From positions 1,399,831 through 1,463,830 of the forward strand of contig WOYE01000009.1 of the NCBI GenBank assembly GCA_009740415.1: DNA of 64,000 bases. The letters run 5' to 3'. Below the pieces are notes generated by a model. That model was not told the DNA's origin and searched no databases. It worked only from the letters and a program-made list of their open reading frames with translations. This document shows, one piece after another, positions 1 to 8,317 of the stretch. The first letter of the stretch is position 1, and the number at the start of each line of letters is the position of its first letter. This DNA is from Planococcaceae bacterium Storch 2/2-2. GTDB taxonomy: Bacteria > Bacillota > Bacilli > Bacillales_A > Planococcaceae. The position numbers were made by a program, and so were the translations under genes.

Positions 1-2
1 TA

Positions 3-1172
3 AAACATAAAACATTAGGTATTATCGGACTTGGCCGTATCGGTGCTGAAGTAGCTCACCGTGCCAAAGGTCAACGTATGAATGTGATTGCATACGACCC
101 ATTCCTAACAGAAGAAACAGCTCAAAAATTAGGTGTGAAAGGTGGAACAGTAGATGAAGTTCTCGAAGCAGCAGACTTCATCACAATCCATACACCACTT
201 CTCGATTCAACGCGTAATATGATCAACGCAGATGCTTTCAAAAAAATGAAAGACGGCGTTCGCATCATTAACTGTGCACGCGGTGGCATCATCGATGAAG
301 ATGCGTTGTACGATGCAATTGAAAGCGGAAAAGTTGCTGGAGCTGCACTCGACGTAATGTCTGAAGAGCCATTCGTCGGTCACAAATTACTCGACTTACC
401 ACAAGTCATCGCGACACCTCACTTAGGTGCTTCTACTGTTGAAGCGCAAGAGAGCGTTGCAGTAGACGTTAGCCTTGACGTCATTAAGTTCGCAACGGAA
501 GGTACAGTTCGCAACCCAGTTAACATGCCTTCGATTCCGACGAACTTACTTAAAAAAGTGGCGCCTTTCTTTGAACTTACAGAGCGTCTCGGTAAATTTA
601 TGGCGTACGCAGCAAAAGGAAAAGTTCAACAAATTAACATTAAATACGCTGGTGAACTTTCAGAAGTTGACGTTCGTCCATTAACACGTAACACGTTAAA
701 AGGATTTTTATCACGCAACTACGGCAACCACGTAAACGATGTGAACTCACGCTACTTAGCAGGCCGTATCGGAATCGATATTAACGAACATAAAACAGCG
801 GAATCAAAAGGATTCCTTAACTTAATTACAGTTGAAGTCGTTACAGACGAAGAAACACGCCAAGTGAAAGGAACATTCCTCGGCGAGAAGCTCGGCTCAC
901 GTATCGTTCAAGTAGATGATTACGCAGTAGACGTCTTCCCAGAAGGTCACTTGCTCCTCATTTACCATAAAGACCAACCAGGTGCGATCGGCCGCGTCGG
1001 TACACACTTAGCTGCTGAGAACATCAACATCGCAACGATGCAAGTAGGACGTACAGAAGAAGGCGGAAAAGCAATCATGGTGCTCCGCATCGACCACTCT
1101 GCAACAGCGGATGAAATTAAAGAAATCGTCGACATGCCAAACATTACAGATGTAAAAGCAATCGACTTATAA
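3..1172 (+). CDS. serA: D-3-phosphoglycerate dehydrogenase (5' end outside window)
   Basis: First enzyme of the phosphorylated serine pathway: oxidises 3-phosphoglycerate to 3-phosphohydroxypyruvate with NAD, in the cytosol. The frame is open to the left edge; the visible 389 residues begin just before the nucleotide-binding loop GLGRIGAE, so the N-terminal substrate-binding part is missing only because the window starts here. Further on come the 2-hydroxyacid dehydrogenase signature around NCARGGIIDE, the catalytic-His segment (ATPHLGAST), the intervening domain typical of long SerA proteins, and a C-terminal ACT domain (roughly the last 75 residues, LLIYHKDQPGAIG onward), usually the serine-sensing part. 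A strong terminator follows. Confidence 0.95.
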   Translation, partial: KHKTLGIIGLGRIGAEVAHRAKGQRMNVIAYDPFLTEETAQKLGVKGGTVDEVLEAADFITIHTPLLDSTRNMINADAFKKMKDGVRIINCARGGIIDEDALYDAIESGKVAGAALDVMSEEPFVGHKLLDLPQVIATPHLGASTVEAQESVAVDVSLDVIKFATEGTVRNPVNMPSIPTNLLKKVAPFFELTERLGKFMAYAAKGKVQQINIKYAGELSEVDVRPLTRNTLKGFLSRNYGNHVNDVNSRYLAGRIGIDINEHKTAESKGFLNLITVEVVTDEETRQVKGTFLGEKLGSRIVQVDDYAVDVFPEGHLLLIYHKDQPGAIGRVGTHLAAENINIATMQVGRTEEGGKAIMVLRIDHSATADEIKEIVDMPNITDVKAIDL

Positions 1173-1173
1173 T

Positions 1174-1211
1174 CAAAAAGGGACATCCATTTTCATCGGA
1201 TGTCCCTTTTT
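1174..1211 (+). terminator. Intrinsic terminator after serA
   Basis: Perfect 9-bp stem GGGACATCC/GGATGTCCC with a short loop, preceded by A5 and followed by T5; starts right after the serA stop. Confidence 0.9.
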
Positions 1212-1274
1212 CCTTTACTTTCCAAATTTCATTCCGATAATAATCGTACATTGTACTTCAAAGGAGGAAGCGAA

Positions 1275-1715
1275 ATGATCGACCCTTGGAAAACGAACCG
1301 TCTGCACTCTTCTTACCGTTCCACGATCCCAAGCGATCCGATGAGACAGTTGCCTAAACCTAATATCCCTTTCACACTCCGTATCGAAGAAGAACAACAA
1401 CGTGAGGAGCGTCCTGAAGCATGGGAACATGCCCGTCGCACATTCGACCCGTCCCACGCTTCTGTAGATGAGTTGCATGCGATGTCACATCTATTGTATG
1501 ACGCTGAGCAAATTCCGCTTTCCTTGCATCTCGTTCTTACGTTTCGACCGAACTTACAATTTCTACCGAGTCACTCACCATTTGTAACGAACGAAGCGAC
1601 TGATTGGAACGCGTATTTCAAACAACAAGCGATTCAACATCGACAACATGGACAATTCGCAGAAGCGGAGAAAGCAGAGCACGTTCTCGCTCTTTTCCAA
1701 AAACTTGCACGCTAA
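1275..1715 (+). CDS. Unrecognised 146-residue soluble protein
   Basis: I do not recognise this protein. The start is set by a strong ribosome-binding site (AAGGAGG at 1261-1267) before ATG 1275; a longer reading from 1200 would begin inside the serA terminator. The product is hydrophilic, has no signal peptide or membrane segment, begins with a Pro/Arg-rich stretch and is helical and charged near its end (EAEKAEHVLALFQKLAR). It sits alone between two terminators, between serA and a convergent HAD phosphatase gene. Codon use is like its neighbours. Function unknown. Confidence 0.7.
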   Translation: MIDPWKTNRLHSSYRSTIPSDPMRQLPKPNIPFTLRIEEEQQREERPEAWEHARRTFDPSHASVDELHAMSHLLYDAEQIPLSLHLVLTFRPNLQFLPSHSPFVTNEATDWNAYFKQQAIQHRQHGQFAEAEKAEHVLALFQKLAR

Positions 1716-1756
1716 TCGACTTTCTGCTGTCATCTTAGTAGAAAATGAACGACAAC

Positions 1757-1796
1757 GAAGCGCTCCTACTTTACATAAAGTAGAAGCGCTTTTATG
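1757..1796 (+). terminator. Intrinsic terminator after the 146-residue gene
   Basis: Long hairpin GCGCT(c)CTACTTT/AAAGTAG(a)AGCGC followed by T4. It lies between convergent genes and may also end the minus-strand HAD transcript. Confidence 0.75.
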
Positions 1797-1807
1797 TAGC
1801 ATTCCGC

Positions 1808-2605
1808 CTATTGATTGTTTAATTGTTGTAAAAGAGGTAATAATTCCATTAAGTTTTTAATTTCATACGTTGGAGCAACTTCTGCTGTCATTTCTTTCCC
1901 ATGACGATTGATCCAAGCCGATGGCATGCCGACACGTGAAGAACCGAGAACGTCCGTCATTAAATTGTCGCCAACCATAAGTGCTTCTTCTGCTTTCGTA
2001 TCCGCTAGCTCCATCACATGTTCAAAGATTGAAGCATCTGGTTTTCCGCGGCCGAACTCTCCTGAAATGACGATATGGTCGAAGTATGGAACGAGTTCTG
2101 GCGTCAAGTCGAGTTTCGTATTTTGAAGGCTAGGCGATCCATTCGTCAACATGACGAGTTGATACTTTCCTTTTAATGCATCGAGTAATTCGTACGTATC
2201 TTCGTAAACGTATGGTGATTTCAAACGTTCTGAACGGAAACGGAGTGCTAACTTTTCTCCGAGCGCTGCATCGTTTACGCCGAGACGTTGAAGCCCTTTC
2301 GTCCACGCATCTTTTTGATACGTCGGCATAATTTCTTTCATCTTTTGGAACATCTCACCTGGATCATCGAAAACGCCCCATAGTCCTTCAAATGGGTTAA
2401 TTCCGATCATTTGTGTATGTTCATACGTTTCATACGATGCGTACAATGCACGAGCTTCTTCACGTACGGCTTGTTCTAACGCTTCAACTTCTAATGAATC
2501 ATTCACTTCTTTCGCATATTCACACGTTTTACGGAACGCTGTAGCGATACTATACTCGTCCCAAAGAAGTGTATCGTCTAAATCAAAAATTACTGTTTTA
2601 ATCAT
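1808..2605 (-). CDS. HAD-family phosphatase, YsaA-like; possible phosphoserine phosphatase
   Basis: Haloacid-dehalogenase phosphatase of 265 residues. Motif I is DLDDTLL near residue 8 (nucleophile Asp and acid/base Asp), motif II is the LTNGS segment near 155, the motif III lysine is in RGKPDASIF, and motif IV is GDNLMTDV near 215; a helical cap lies between motifs I and II. The architecture resembles B. subtilis YsaA. SerA makes the precursor two steps before phosphoserine, so the nearby serA makes a phosphoserine phosphatase role attractive, but that is inference; other small phosphate esters are possible. Clear start with AAGAGGAAG upstream; divergent from the GNAT gene. Confidence 0.8.
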   Translation of the reverse strand: MIKTVIFDLDDTLLWDEYSIATAFRKTCEYAKEVNDSLEVEALEQAVREEARALYASYETYEHTQMIGINPFEGLWGVFDDPGEMFQKMKEIMPTYQKDAWTKGLQRLGVNDAALGEKLALRFRSERLKSPYVYEDTYELLDALKGKYQLVMLTNGSPSLQNTKLDLTPELVPYFDHIVISGEFGRGKPDASIFEHVMELADTKAEEALMVGDNLMTDVLGSSRVGMPSAWINRHGKEMTAEVAPTYEIKNLMELLPLLQQLNNQ

Positions 2606-2683
2606 GCGACTTCCTCTTTTCTTTTGTTGTTATTTCTCCTATGCTTATAACAGTACGACCATTATAGAAGGGAGTGTTGAATC

Positions 2684-3085
2684 ATGGCGATTCAATATAC
2701 ATTTACTACTCATCAACTCAATCCAGAAAATGTCCAAAAACTATTCCAATCAGTCGGTTGGGAATCTGCAAACTATCCTGAGAAATTGCATCAAGCACTT
2801 CTCAACTCACATTCCGTCATTTCTGCTTGGGATAAAGGACGCCTTGTCGGATTGGCGAATGCGTTGTCAGACGGCGCATTAACCGCTTACTTTCATTATG
2901 TATTAATCGACCCGGCTTATCAAGGGCAAGGGATAGGTTCACGGCTGATGGAGCAACTTTTAGCGAAGTATGAAAATTACTTCACGAAAGTACTCATCGC
3001 CTACCCGGATTCTGTCGATTTTTACAAAGCGCTCGGTTTCGAAGCTGAATCCGATTCCGATGCGATGTACTTGTACAAACGTTGA
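2684..3085 (+). CDS. GNAT-family N-acetyltransferase
   Basis: A 133-residue single-domain acetyltransferase. The acetyl-CoA-binding motif A is DPAYQGQGIGSRLME near residues 78-92 (Q-x-x-G-x-G/A pattern), and the C-terminal DFYKALGFE segment is typical of the family. Substrate cannot be read from the sequence. Start ATG 2684 has GAAGGGAG upstream. Divergent from the HAD gene and followed, after about 60 bases, by the amphi-Trp gene. Confidence 0.85.
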   Translation: MAIQYTFTTHQLNPENVQKLFQSVGWESANYPEKLHQALLNSHSVISAWDKGRLVGLANALSDGALTAYFHYVLIDPAYQGQGIGSRLMEQLLAKYENYFTKVLIAYPDSVDFYKALGFEAESDSDAMYLYKR

Positions 3086-3147
3086 TTTGAATTTTCTGAA
3101 TTTTGTAGTATAATAGTATTAGGTTAAAAAATAAGGAGTGAGCAATT

Positions 3148-3426
3148 ATGAGTAAGAAAAGAACAAAGCCGGCCAAAAAAGTACTTGTCGATTACGAAGA
3201 AAAAATGTCTCTACCATTTGCTGCATCTTATTTACAACAGATCGCTACAAAATTTAAAGAAGATCAACGGTTCACATTAACAGTCGGTGACGAATCGTTC
3301 GACATCGTACCGAGTTCTCAAGTAGAATTAGAAATTAAGCTTGAACAACGAGGCAGTAAATACAAATTCGAAATCGAACTCGAGTGGGACGAAGCGAAAG
3401 CGGACCAAACGTTGTCGATTGAATAA
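3148..3426 (+). CDS. amphi-Trp domain protein
   Basis: Small acidic protein of 92 residues with a Lys-rich N-terminus. The rest fits the amphi-Trp domain: an MSLPFAASYLQQIA helix followed by beta segments ending in a KFEIELEW strand carrying the conserved tryptophan. The domain's function is not established. ATG 3148 is preceded by AAGGAG; a TAGTATAATAGT sequence about 40 bases upstream looks like a -10 region, so it may have its own promoter. Confidence 0.75.
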   Translation: MSKKRTKPAKKVLVDYEEKMSLPFAASYLQQIATKFKEDQRFTLTVGDESFDIVPSSQVELEIKLEQRGSKYKFEIELEWDEAKADQTLSIE

Positions 3427-3477
3427 AACGTCGACTCACGTCTAAAAGAAACGAACACGAATGCATATACGCGCGTT

Positions 3478-3538
3478 AAAAAGCACCTCTCACATTCCAT
3501 TAGGCATCTCGCCTAATGCCTATGTGGAGGTGCTTTTT
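3478..3538. terminator. Bidirectional terminator between convergent genes
   Basis: Outer stem AAAAAGCACCTC/GAGGTGCTTTTT encloses a second stem ATTAGGC/GCCTAAT. A-rich and T-rich flanks let it serve both the amphi-Trp gene and the minus-strand SLC13 gene. Confidence 0.85.
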
Positions 3539-3599
3539 TATAAAATGATCGTTCTCTTTTCCGATGGACCCGAATCGAAATTTCTTTTAAATATGTTTA

Positions 3600-5444
3600 T
3601 TAGAACGGGTAGAAAATAGGTAAGATGATCATTAACACGACGAACATAATGAGCTGAAGTGGAATTCCTGCTTTGACAAAGTCTTTAAATTCGTATCCAC
3701 CTGCTGTCATGACGAGCGCGTTCGTCGGTGAGGCAACCGGTGTGACGAATGACATGTTCGCTCCAACGGCTACTGCAATTAAAAATGATACAGGATCTGC
3801 ACCGATGAGCATCGCTGCATTGATCGCAATCGGTGCGAATAAAACAGCAGTCGCCGTATTACTAATGACTTGCCCAAATGCCATCGTCATTAAATACAAC
3901 CCTGCAAGTACACCGAGCGGTCCGTACGGTCCAACGATATCGATAATCGCTCCGGATAAAATTTCCATCCCGCCGGTCTTTTCTAACGCGGTCGCAATCG
4001 GGAACATCGCCCCGATCAAAATGACCGTCTCCCAGTTAATTTCTCGATACGCATCACCGATATTCCGTAAGCAACCGGTTAAAATCATCAGCGCAGCCGC
4101 GATCGAAATCGATACGACTGCTGGAAATACGTCGAATACGAGAAGGCCGATCATGAGCGCTAAAATAGCTGCTGCAACTGGTGCTTTACCACTCGCTGAT
4201 GCTTTTCCTGCATACTCTTTCGGCTGTCCGATGACGACGACATCTTTCGTCTCGTTCGTCAATCGTTCAATCGATTCCCACGAGCCTTGAACGAGTAAAG
4301 CATCACCGAACTTCAACTTCTCTTTCGTAATTTCTTCCATTACGTATTTCCCTTGGCGATTAATTCCTAAAATGTTGACGTTGTATTTTTCACGGAATCC
4401 AATTTCACGAATCGTCCGGTCGATTAAACGCGATTTCGGTGTAAGCAATACTTCTGCAATTCCGAGCTCTTTCGTCACGAGCTCTTTCGCTTCACTTTCT
4501 TCTTCTTCAATCGTCAATTCATAATCTGCTGCGAATTGCTCGACTTGTTCGAATGTCCCTTGAACATACAATTCGTCATTTTCATGAATGACAGTATCTG
4601 CACTCGCCATCTCTTGATACGTAATCGGAAGTAAATTAATCCCTTCATTCGATTGTCGTTGAATTTTTAATAAACAGACGTGGTATCGATTCGGTAACTT
4701 CAAATCAGGCAGTCCTTGACCTACAATTTCAGAATGCGCTGGAACCGACACTCTCGTTAAATTGTCTCGTAAGTCATACTCTTGCACGAGACGAGCCGGT
4801 GATAACTGATAGCCATTTTTCGTAATGCCCGTTTGTGACGTATCTTTCACGAGACGGTGTCGGATGAAATACAAATATGTAATTCCGACGATCACACCTG
4901 TTATACCGACCGGTGTCATCTTGAAAAATGTTAACGGTTCAAAGCCGTTCGCTTCTAACGTCTGGCTCGCAATTAAGTTCGCAGGTGACGCAATGATCGT
5001 CAGTAAACCTGAGAAGCTTGCGACATAAGAGAGCGGTAGCAAATATTTCGACGGGCTATCGCCGATTTGAAGTGCAATCGTCACGACGATCGGTAGCATG
5101 ATCGCGACTGTACCCGTATTACTCATAAACGATCCGACGACCGCTACGATTAACATTAACGTAATGAATAATAGCTTGTCGTTTTTTCCTGCGTATTGCA
5201 AAAGGAAGTCACTTGCAATTTGAGCAAGTCCTGTCCTTAAAATTCCTGCTCCTACTACGAATAAAGCAGCGAGCATCATGACGACACTGTTTGAAAAACC
5301 ACTTAATGCTTCATCTACTGTCAAAATACCGAAGATCGTTAACGCAAGTAGTGCAAGCAATGCGACGAAGTCTACTCGTAAAGCGTTCGTCATAAATAAT
5401 ACGATCATCGTTACGATGATGATCGACGTAATAATAAGCTCCAA
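3600..5444 (-). CDS. SLC13/DASS-family anion transporter with two TrkA-C (RCK_C) domains
   Basis: Membrane transporter of 614 residues. The N-terminal half holds the first transport repeat with the characteristic SNTGTVAIMLP motif near residue 110; the second repeat follows after about residue 410 with SNTATAVLF and PTNALVM motifs. Between them lie about 200 hydrophilic residues carrying two RCK_C-type segments (one around residues 215-305, one around 320-400), probably cytosolic regulatory domains. Family members move dicarboxylates, sulfate or similar anions, often with sodium; this substrate cannot be told. It starts with TTG at 5444 after AAGGAGC, 27 bases from the end of the upstream ABC ATPase gene, so the two are probably cotranscribed. 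Confidence 0.85.
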   Translation of the reverse strand: MELIITSIIIVTMIVLFMTNALRVDFVALLALLALTIFGILTVDEALSGFSNSVVMMLAALFVVGAGILRTGLAQIASDFLLQYAGKNDKLLFITLMLIVAVVGSFMSNTGTVAIMLPIVVTIALQIGDSPSKYLLPLSYVASFSGLLTIIASPANLIASQTLEANGFEPLTFFKMTPVGITGVIVGITYLYFIRHRLVKDTSQTGITKNGYQLSPARLVQEYDLRDNLTRVSVPAHSEIVGQGLPDLKLPNRYHVCLLKIQRQSNEGINLLPITYQEMASADTVIHENDELYVQGTFEQVEQFAADYELTIEEEESEAKELVTKELGIAEVLLTPKSRLIDRTIREIGFREKYNVNILGINRQGKYVMEEITKEKLKFGDALLVQGSWESIERLTNETKDVVVIGQPKEYAGKASASGKAPVAAAILALMIGLLVFDVFPAVVSISIAAALMILTGCLRNIGDAYREINWETVILIGAMFPIATALEKTGGMEILSGAIIDIVGPYGPLGVLAGLYLMTMAFGQVISNTATAVLFAPIAINAAMLIGADPVSFLIAVAVGANMSFVTPVASPTNALVMTAGGYEFKDFVKAGIPLQLIMFVVLMIILPIFYPF

Positions 5445-5471
5445 CGTTAGTTACGCTCCTTTTCCTCGTCC

Positions 5472-6254
5472 TTATGACTTCACACTGACGAACGGTCGGT
5501 CATTTTCCCAACGAACATGGACCGGCACGTGGAACGTTTGTGACAATGATTCATCGGTTAAGACCTCTTCTTTTTTTCCTTGCTTGACAATTTTCCCGTC
5601 GTCTAACAACATGACGTGTGTAATGTCAGAGACGAGCTCTTCAATATGGTGTGTCACATAAATGATATGACAACCTCGCTCCGTAACGGATGCAAGTGAT
5701 TGTAAAAATTGCTCGCGCGCTAAAATATCTAATCCTGAACACGGTTCATCTAAAATTAAAATGTCCGGTTCATTCATTAAAGCTCTCGCGATAAGCACGC
5801 GTCGTTTCTCCCCTTCTGATAAGCGACGGAGCGGTTGCCCTTTCAATGGCGCCAAGCCAAATTGCTCTAACAGCTCATCAACTTGTTGCCACGCTTCTTC
5901 CGTCACTTTTTCATACAGTCCAAAGCTAGAATATTTCCCGCTTGCGACAACTTCTTCAATCGCACGATTTTCGTAAAACTCTGAAAAACGTTCTAACGAA
6001 TTGCTGACGAAGCCGATTCGCTTTCGAAGCTCCGGTAAACTCGTCTCGCCGAACGTCTCACCTAAAATCGAGACGTTTCCTTCCGTTGGAAAGTTGTAAG
6101 CGGCAATAATGTTCAAAAGGGACGTTTTACCGGAACCGTTCAAACCGATGATCGCCCAATGTTCTCCTTCATTCATTTCAAACTGGATCGATTGTAAAAT
6201 CTCTTTTCCACCTTGTTTAAATGACACATCTTGCAAATGCACGACTTTTTCCAT
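5472..6254 (-). CDS. ABC transporter ATP-binding protein, YlmA-like
   Basis: A 260-residue nucleotide-binding subunit: Walker A GLNGSGKT near residue 37, signature LSEGEKRR near 140, Walker B ILILDEP just after, and an H-loop in YVTHHIEE. No permease gene is adjacent; the next gene is an SLC13 carrier, which needs no ATPase. YlmA-type ATPases are often found without an obvious partner. ATG 6254 is preferred; an upstream in-frame GTG (6263) lies only two bases after the AAGGAG, too close to be used well. Confidence 0.85.
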   Translation of the reverse strand: MEKVVHLQDVSFKQGGKEILQSIQFEMNEGEHWAIIGLNGSGKTSLLNIIAAYNFPTEGNVSILGETFGETSLPELRKRIGFVSNSLERFSEFYENRAIEEVVASGKYSSFGLYEKVTEEAWQQVDELLEQFGLAPLKGQPLRRLSEGEKRRVLIARALMNEPDILILDEPCSGLDILAREQFLQSLASVTERGCHIIYVTHHIEELVSDITHVMLLDDGKIVKQGKKEEVLTDESLSQTFHVPVHVRWENDRPFVSVKS

Positions 6255-6384
6255 TTCAATCACGACTCCTTCTATTCATTTTAAACGATACGTTTCAAAC
6301 AAACTCTTTTCATTGGCTGAAAATGAGCCATTTTGAGCTATGTAAAGTATATCATGATTCGATAACAGAAAGAAAATAGCGACT

Positions 6385-6417
6385 CAAAAACGAACTACCC
6401 TTTCGAGTAGTTCGTCG
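6385..6417 (-). terminator. Terminator after the PgpA-like gene
   Basis: Read on the minus strand: ACGAACTAC, an 8-base loop, GTAGTTCGT, then a T-rich tail. It begins 4 bases after the stop codon. Confidence 0.8.
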
Positions 6418-6420
6418 CTT

Positions 6421-6972
6421 TTAACACTCTTCATCTTTCACGTCGGCAAATGTTAAGCCACGTTCTTCTAAATCTCTCGTACGGTGTGCAATTCGAGAAG
6501 CCGCACAAGCCGCAACGCTCGCTACGAGATCATCTAAAAACGTATGGATGCCTCTTCCTTTTTTCGTATCGAGCTCGTTAATGACGCCGATCTTATTTTT
6601 ATCTAAATGACCGAATGTCGTTACCGCAATTGAACCGTACGTAAAGACCGCTCCGAGTGCAATCGTCTCATCGACACCGAATAAGCCTTCATCGGACTCT
6701 ACAATTTGCTGAAGGGGTGCGGACAACTGACCTGCTTCCGCTAACTCATCTAATTCAATACCGACGAGCAAAGCGTGTTGAATTTCACGCTTCCGAAGGA
6801 CACGTTCTACGGCATCTACACATTCCTCTAATGTCAAACTATGATTGTACGGAATTTGCATTTCGTATACAATTTTGGCGATATCCATCGTTTCAATACC
6901 ACGTCTCGTCAATGCATCTTTCGCTGCTTGCGTCACTGTTTCAGACGGTACGCTTGATGTAGGGTTTACCAT
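6421..6972 (-). CDS. Phosphatidylglycerophosphatase A-related protein, YutG-like
   Basis: A 183-residue protein of the PgpA-like family found in Bacillales (B. subtilis YutG). The conserved core is in the C-terminal half (KNKIGVINELDTKKGRGIHTFLDDLVAS), with the GRGIHTFLDD stretch matching the PgpA family pattern. Unlike E. coli PgpA, it has no clear transmembrane helices. A role in phosphatidylglycerol synthesis is inferred from the family name, not shown. Strong ribosome-binding site AAAGGAGG before ATG 6972; own terminator. Confidence 0.8.
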   Translation of the reverse strand: MVNPTSSVPSETVTQAAKDALTRRGIETMDIAKIVYEMQIPYNHSLTLEECVDAVERVLRKREIQHALLVGIELDELAEAGQLSAPLQQIVESDEGLFGVDETIALGAVFTYGSIAVTTFGHLDKNKIGVINELDTKKGRGIHTFLDDLVASVAACAASRIAHRTRDLEERGLTFADVKDEEC

Positions 6973-7089
6973 CTTTATTCCTCCTTTCGTTCTCCTCCTT
7001 TTGTAGGAGTAGGTCTTTCTATTATAACGTGAACGATCGATATGTTACAATTTGTTGAAATGAACCTTTACGAGGAGGACATGAATACC

Positions 7090-7815
7090 ATGAATCATGG
7101 ATTAATAAATGAGTTATCATTTCATAGTGAATTGTTAGACGAAACGTTTCCTCTACTCGTCTACTTACCTGAAGAGTACATCCCGATGCAATCGTATCAT
7201 CTCGTACTCGCTTCAGACGGGAAAGATTACGTGCAATACGGACGGATCGGCACGGTCCTTCAACAACAGATGGACGAAGGTAAAATCGAAGATGCGATTT
7301 ACGTCGGCATCCCGTACGTCGATAAGTACCACCGGCGTGAACTGTATCATCCGGAAGGCTCTCGCCAGAGCGCATACATCGATATGATCGCTCTCGAACT
7401 TCTCCCGTTTCTTCATGAACAGTTCTCTTTAACTGAAGAACGCGACGAACGTATTTTAATGGGCGATTCTCTCGCTGGAACGGTGAGTTTAATGACAGCA
7501 GCTCGCTACCCGCACTTGTTTAGCAAAGTGATTATGCACTCGCCTCTCGTCAACGACACCGTCCTTCAAACGGCGGAGCAGCTCATCGCGAGCGATGAAC
7601 CATTTTCTCTCTATCACGTCATCGGTGACCAAGAAACAGCGGTCCGTACGACGAGTGACGGCATTCGCGACTTTTTGCAACCGAACCGCGCGTTACGTGA
7701 CGCTTTACAACAACATACTCATTTTTACTTTTATGATGAATTTGAAGGGAACCATACGTGGAAATACTGGCAGCGCGACGTTCCACGAGCAATTGAAACG
7801 ATTTTCAACAATTAG
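7090..7815 (+). CDS. Alpha/beta-hydrolase esterase, YjcH-like
   Basis: Putative esterase of about 241 residues (PF00756-type). The nucleophile elbow is GDSLAG near residue 132 and the likely catalytic histidine is in EGNHTW near the end. ATG 7081 and ATG 7090 are both in frame after GAGGAGG (7072-7078); 7090 has more room for the ribosome. It is followed at 12 bases by a GNAT gene resembling YjcF; B. subtilis has yjcF-yjcG-yjcH together, so this looks like the same group rearranged without yjcG. No signal peptide; substrate unknown. Confidence 0.8.
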   Translation: MNHGLINELSFHSELLDETFPLLVYLPEEYIPMQSYHLVLASDGKDYVQYGRIGTVLQQQMDEGKIEDAIYVGIPYVDKYHRRELYHPEGSRQSAYIDMIALELLPFLHEQFSLTEERDERILMGDSLAGTVSLMTAARYPHLFSKVIMHSPLVNDTVLQTAEQLIASDEPFSLYHVIGDQETAVRTTSDGIRDFLQPNRALRDALQQHTHFYFYDEFEGNHTWKYWQRDVPRAIETIFNN

Positions 7816-7827
7816 GAGGCGATTGAA

Positions 7828-8265
7828 TTGATTACGATCATAGCTGGAACGGACACGAAAACGAAAGAAGATGCATTTCTCATTCGAAAAAAAGTATTCG
7901 TCGAAGAGCAAAAAGTACCGCTCCATTTAGAAATTGATGAGCTCGATCACGAAGCGACTCATTTTGTCATTTACGATGATGATTCGCCTATCGGTGCTGC
8001 ACGTATGCGCCCGTTAGCAGAGGGCTCTTGCAAAATCGAACGGCTTTGCGTCCTTCCCGAACATCGTGGAAAACATCTCGGGAGTCAAATTATGGACAAA
8101 GTAGAGTCATTCGCCCGTGAAAACGGCTGGACGACGTTAACGCTCCACGCTCAAACACAAGCGATTCCATTTTATGAAAAACGCGGATACGTCGTCGACT
8201 CACCTGAATTTTTAGATGCGCACATTCCTCACCGCGCTATGGTGAAGAAGTTCGATACGAAATAA
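7828..8265 (+). CDS. GNAT-family acetyltransferase, YjcF-like
   Basis: A 145-residue acetyltransferase beginning with the IRKKVFVEEQ pattern of the ElaA/YjcF branch. Motif A is LPEHRGKHLGSQIMD near residues 77-91 and the C-terminal PFYEKRGY segment is present. The start is TTG 7828, seven bases after GGAGG (7816-7820), and no better ATG is available. It forms a two-gene operon with the preceding esterase. Acceptor substrate unknown. Confidence 0.85.
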   Translation: MITIIAGTDTKTKEDAFLIRKKVFVEEQKVPLHLEIDELDHEATHFVIYDDDSPIGAARMRPLAEGSCKIERLCVLPEHRGKHLGSQIMDKVESFARENGWTTLTLHAQTQAIPFYEKRGYVVDSPEFLDAHIPHRAMVKKFDTK

Positions 8266-8268
8266 GTA

Positions 8269-8308
8269 AAAATCCTCCCTTGTCACTCAGAAAGGGAGGA
8301 TTTTTTTA
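8269..8308. terminator. Bidirectional terminator, yjcF-like gene and mgtE
   Basis: AAAAATCCTCCCTT, 9-base loop, AAAGGGAGGATTTTTTT between convergent genes. Confidence 0.9.
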
Positions 8309-8317
8309 TAGCACACT

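Noticed and set aside
7042..7089. Earlier ATG (7042) for the YjcH-like esterase
   Set aside because: No ribosome-binding site and it overlaps a TATAAC/TACAAT promoter-like stretch; GAGGAGG marks the later ATGs.
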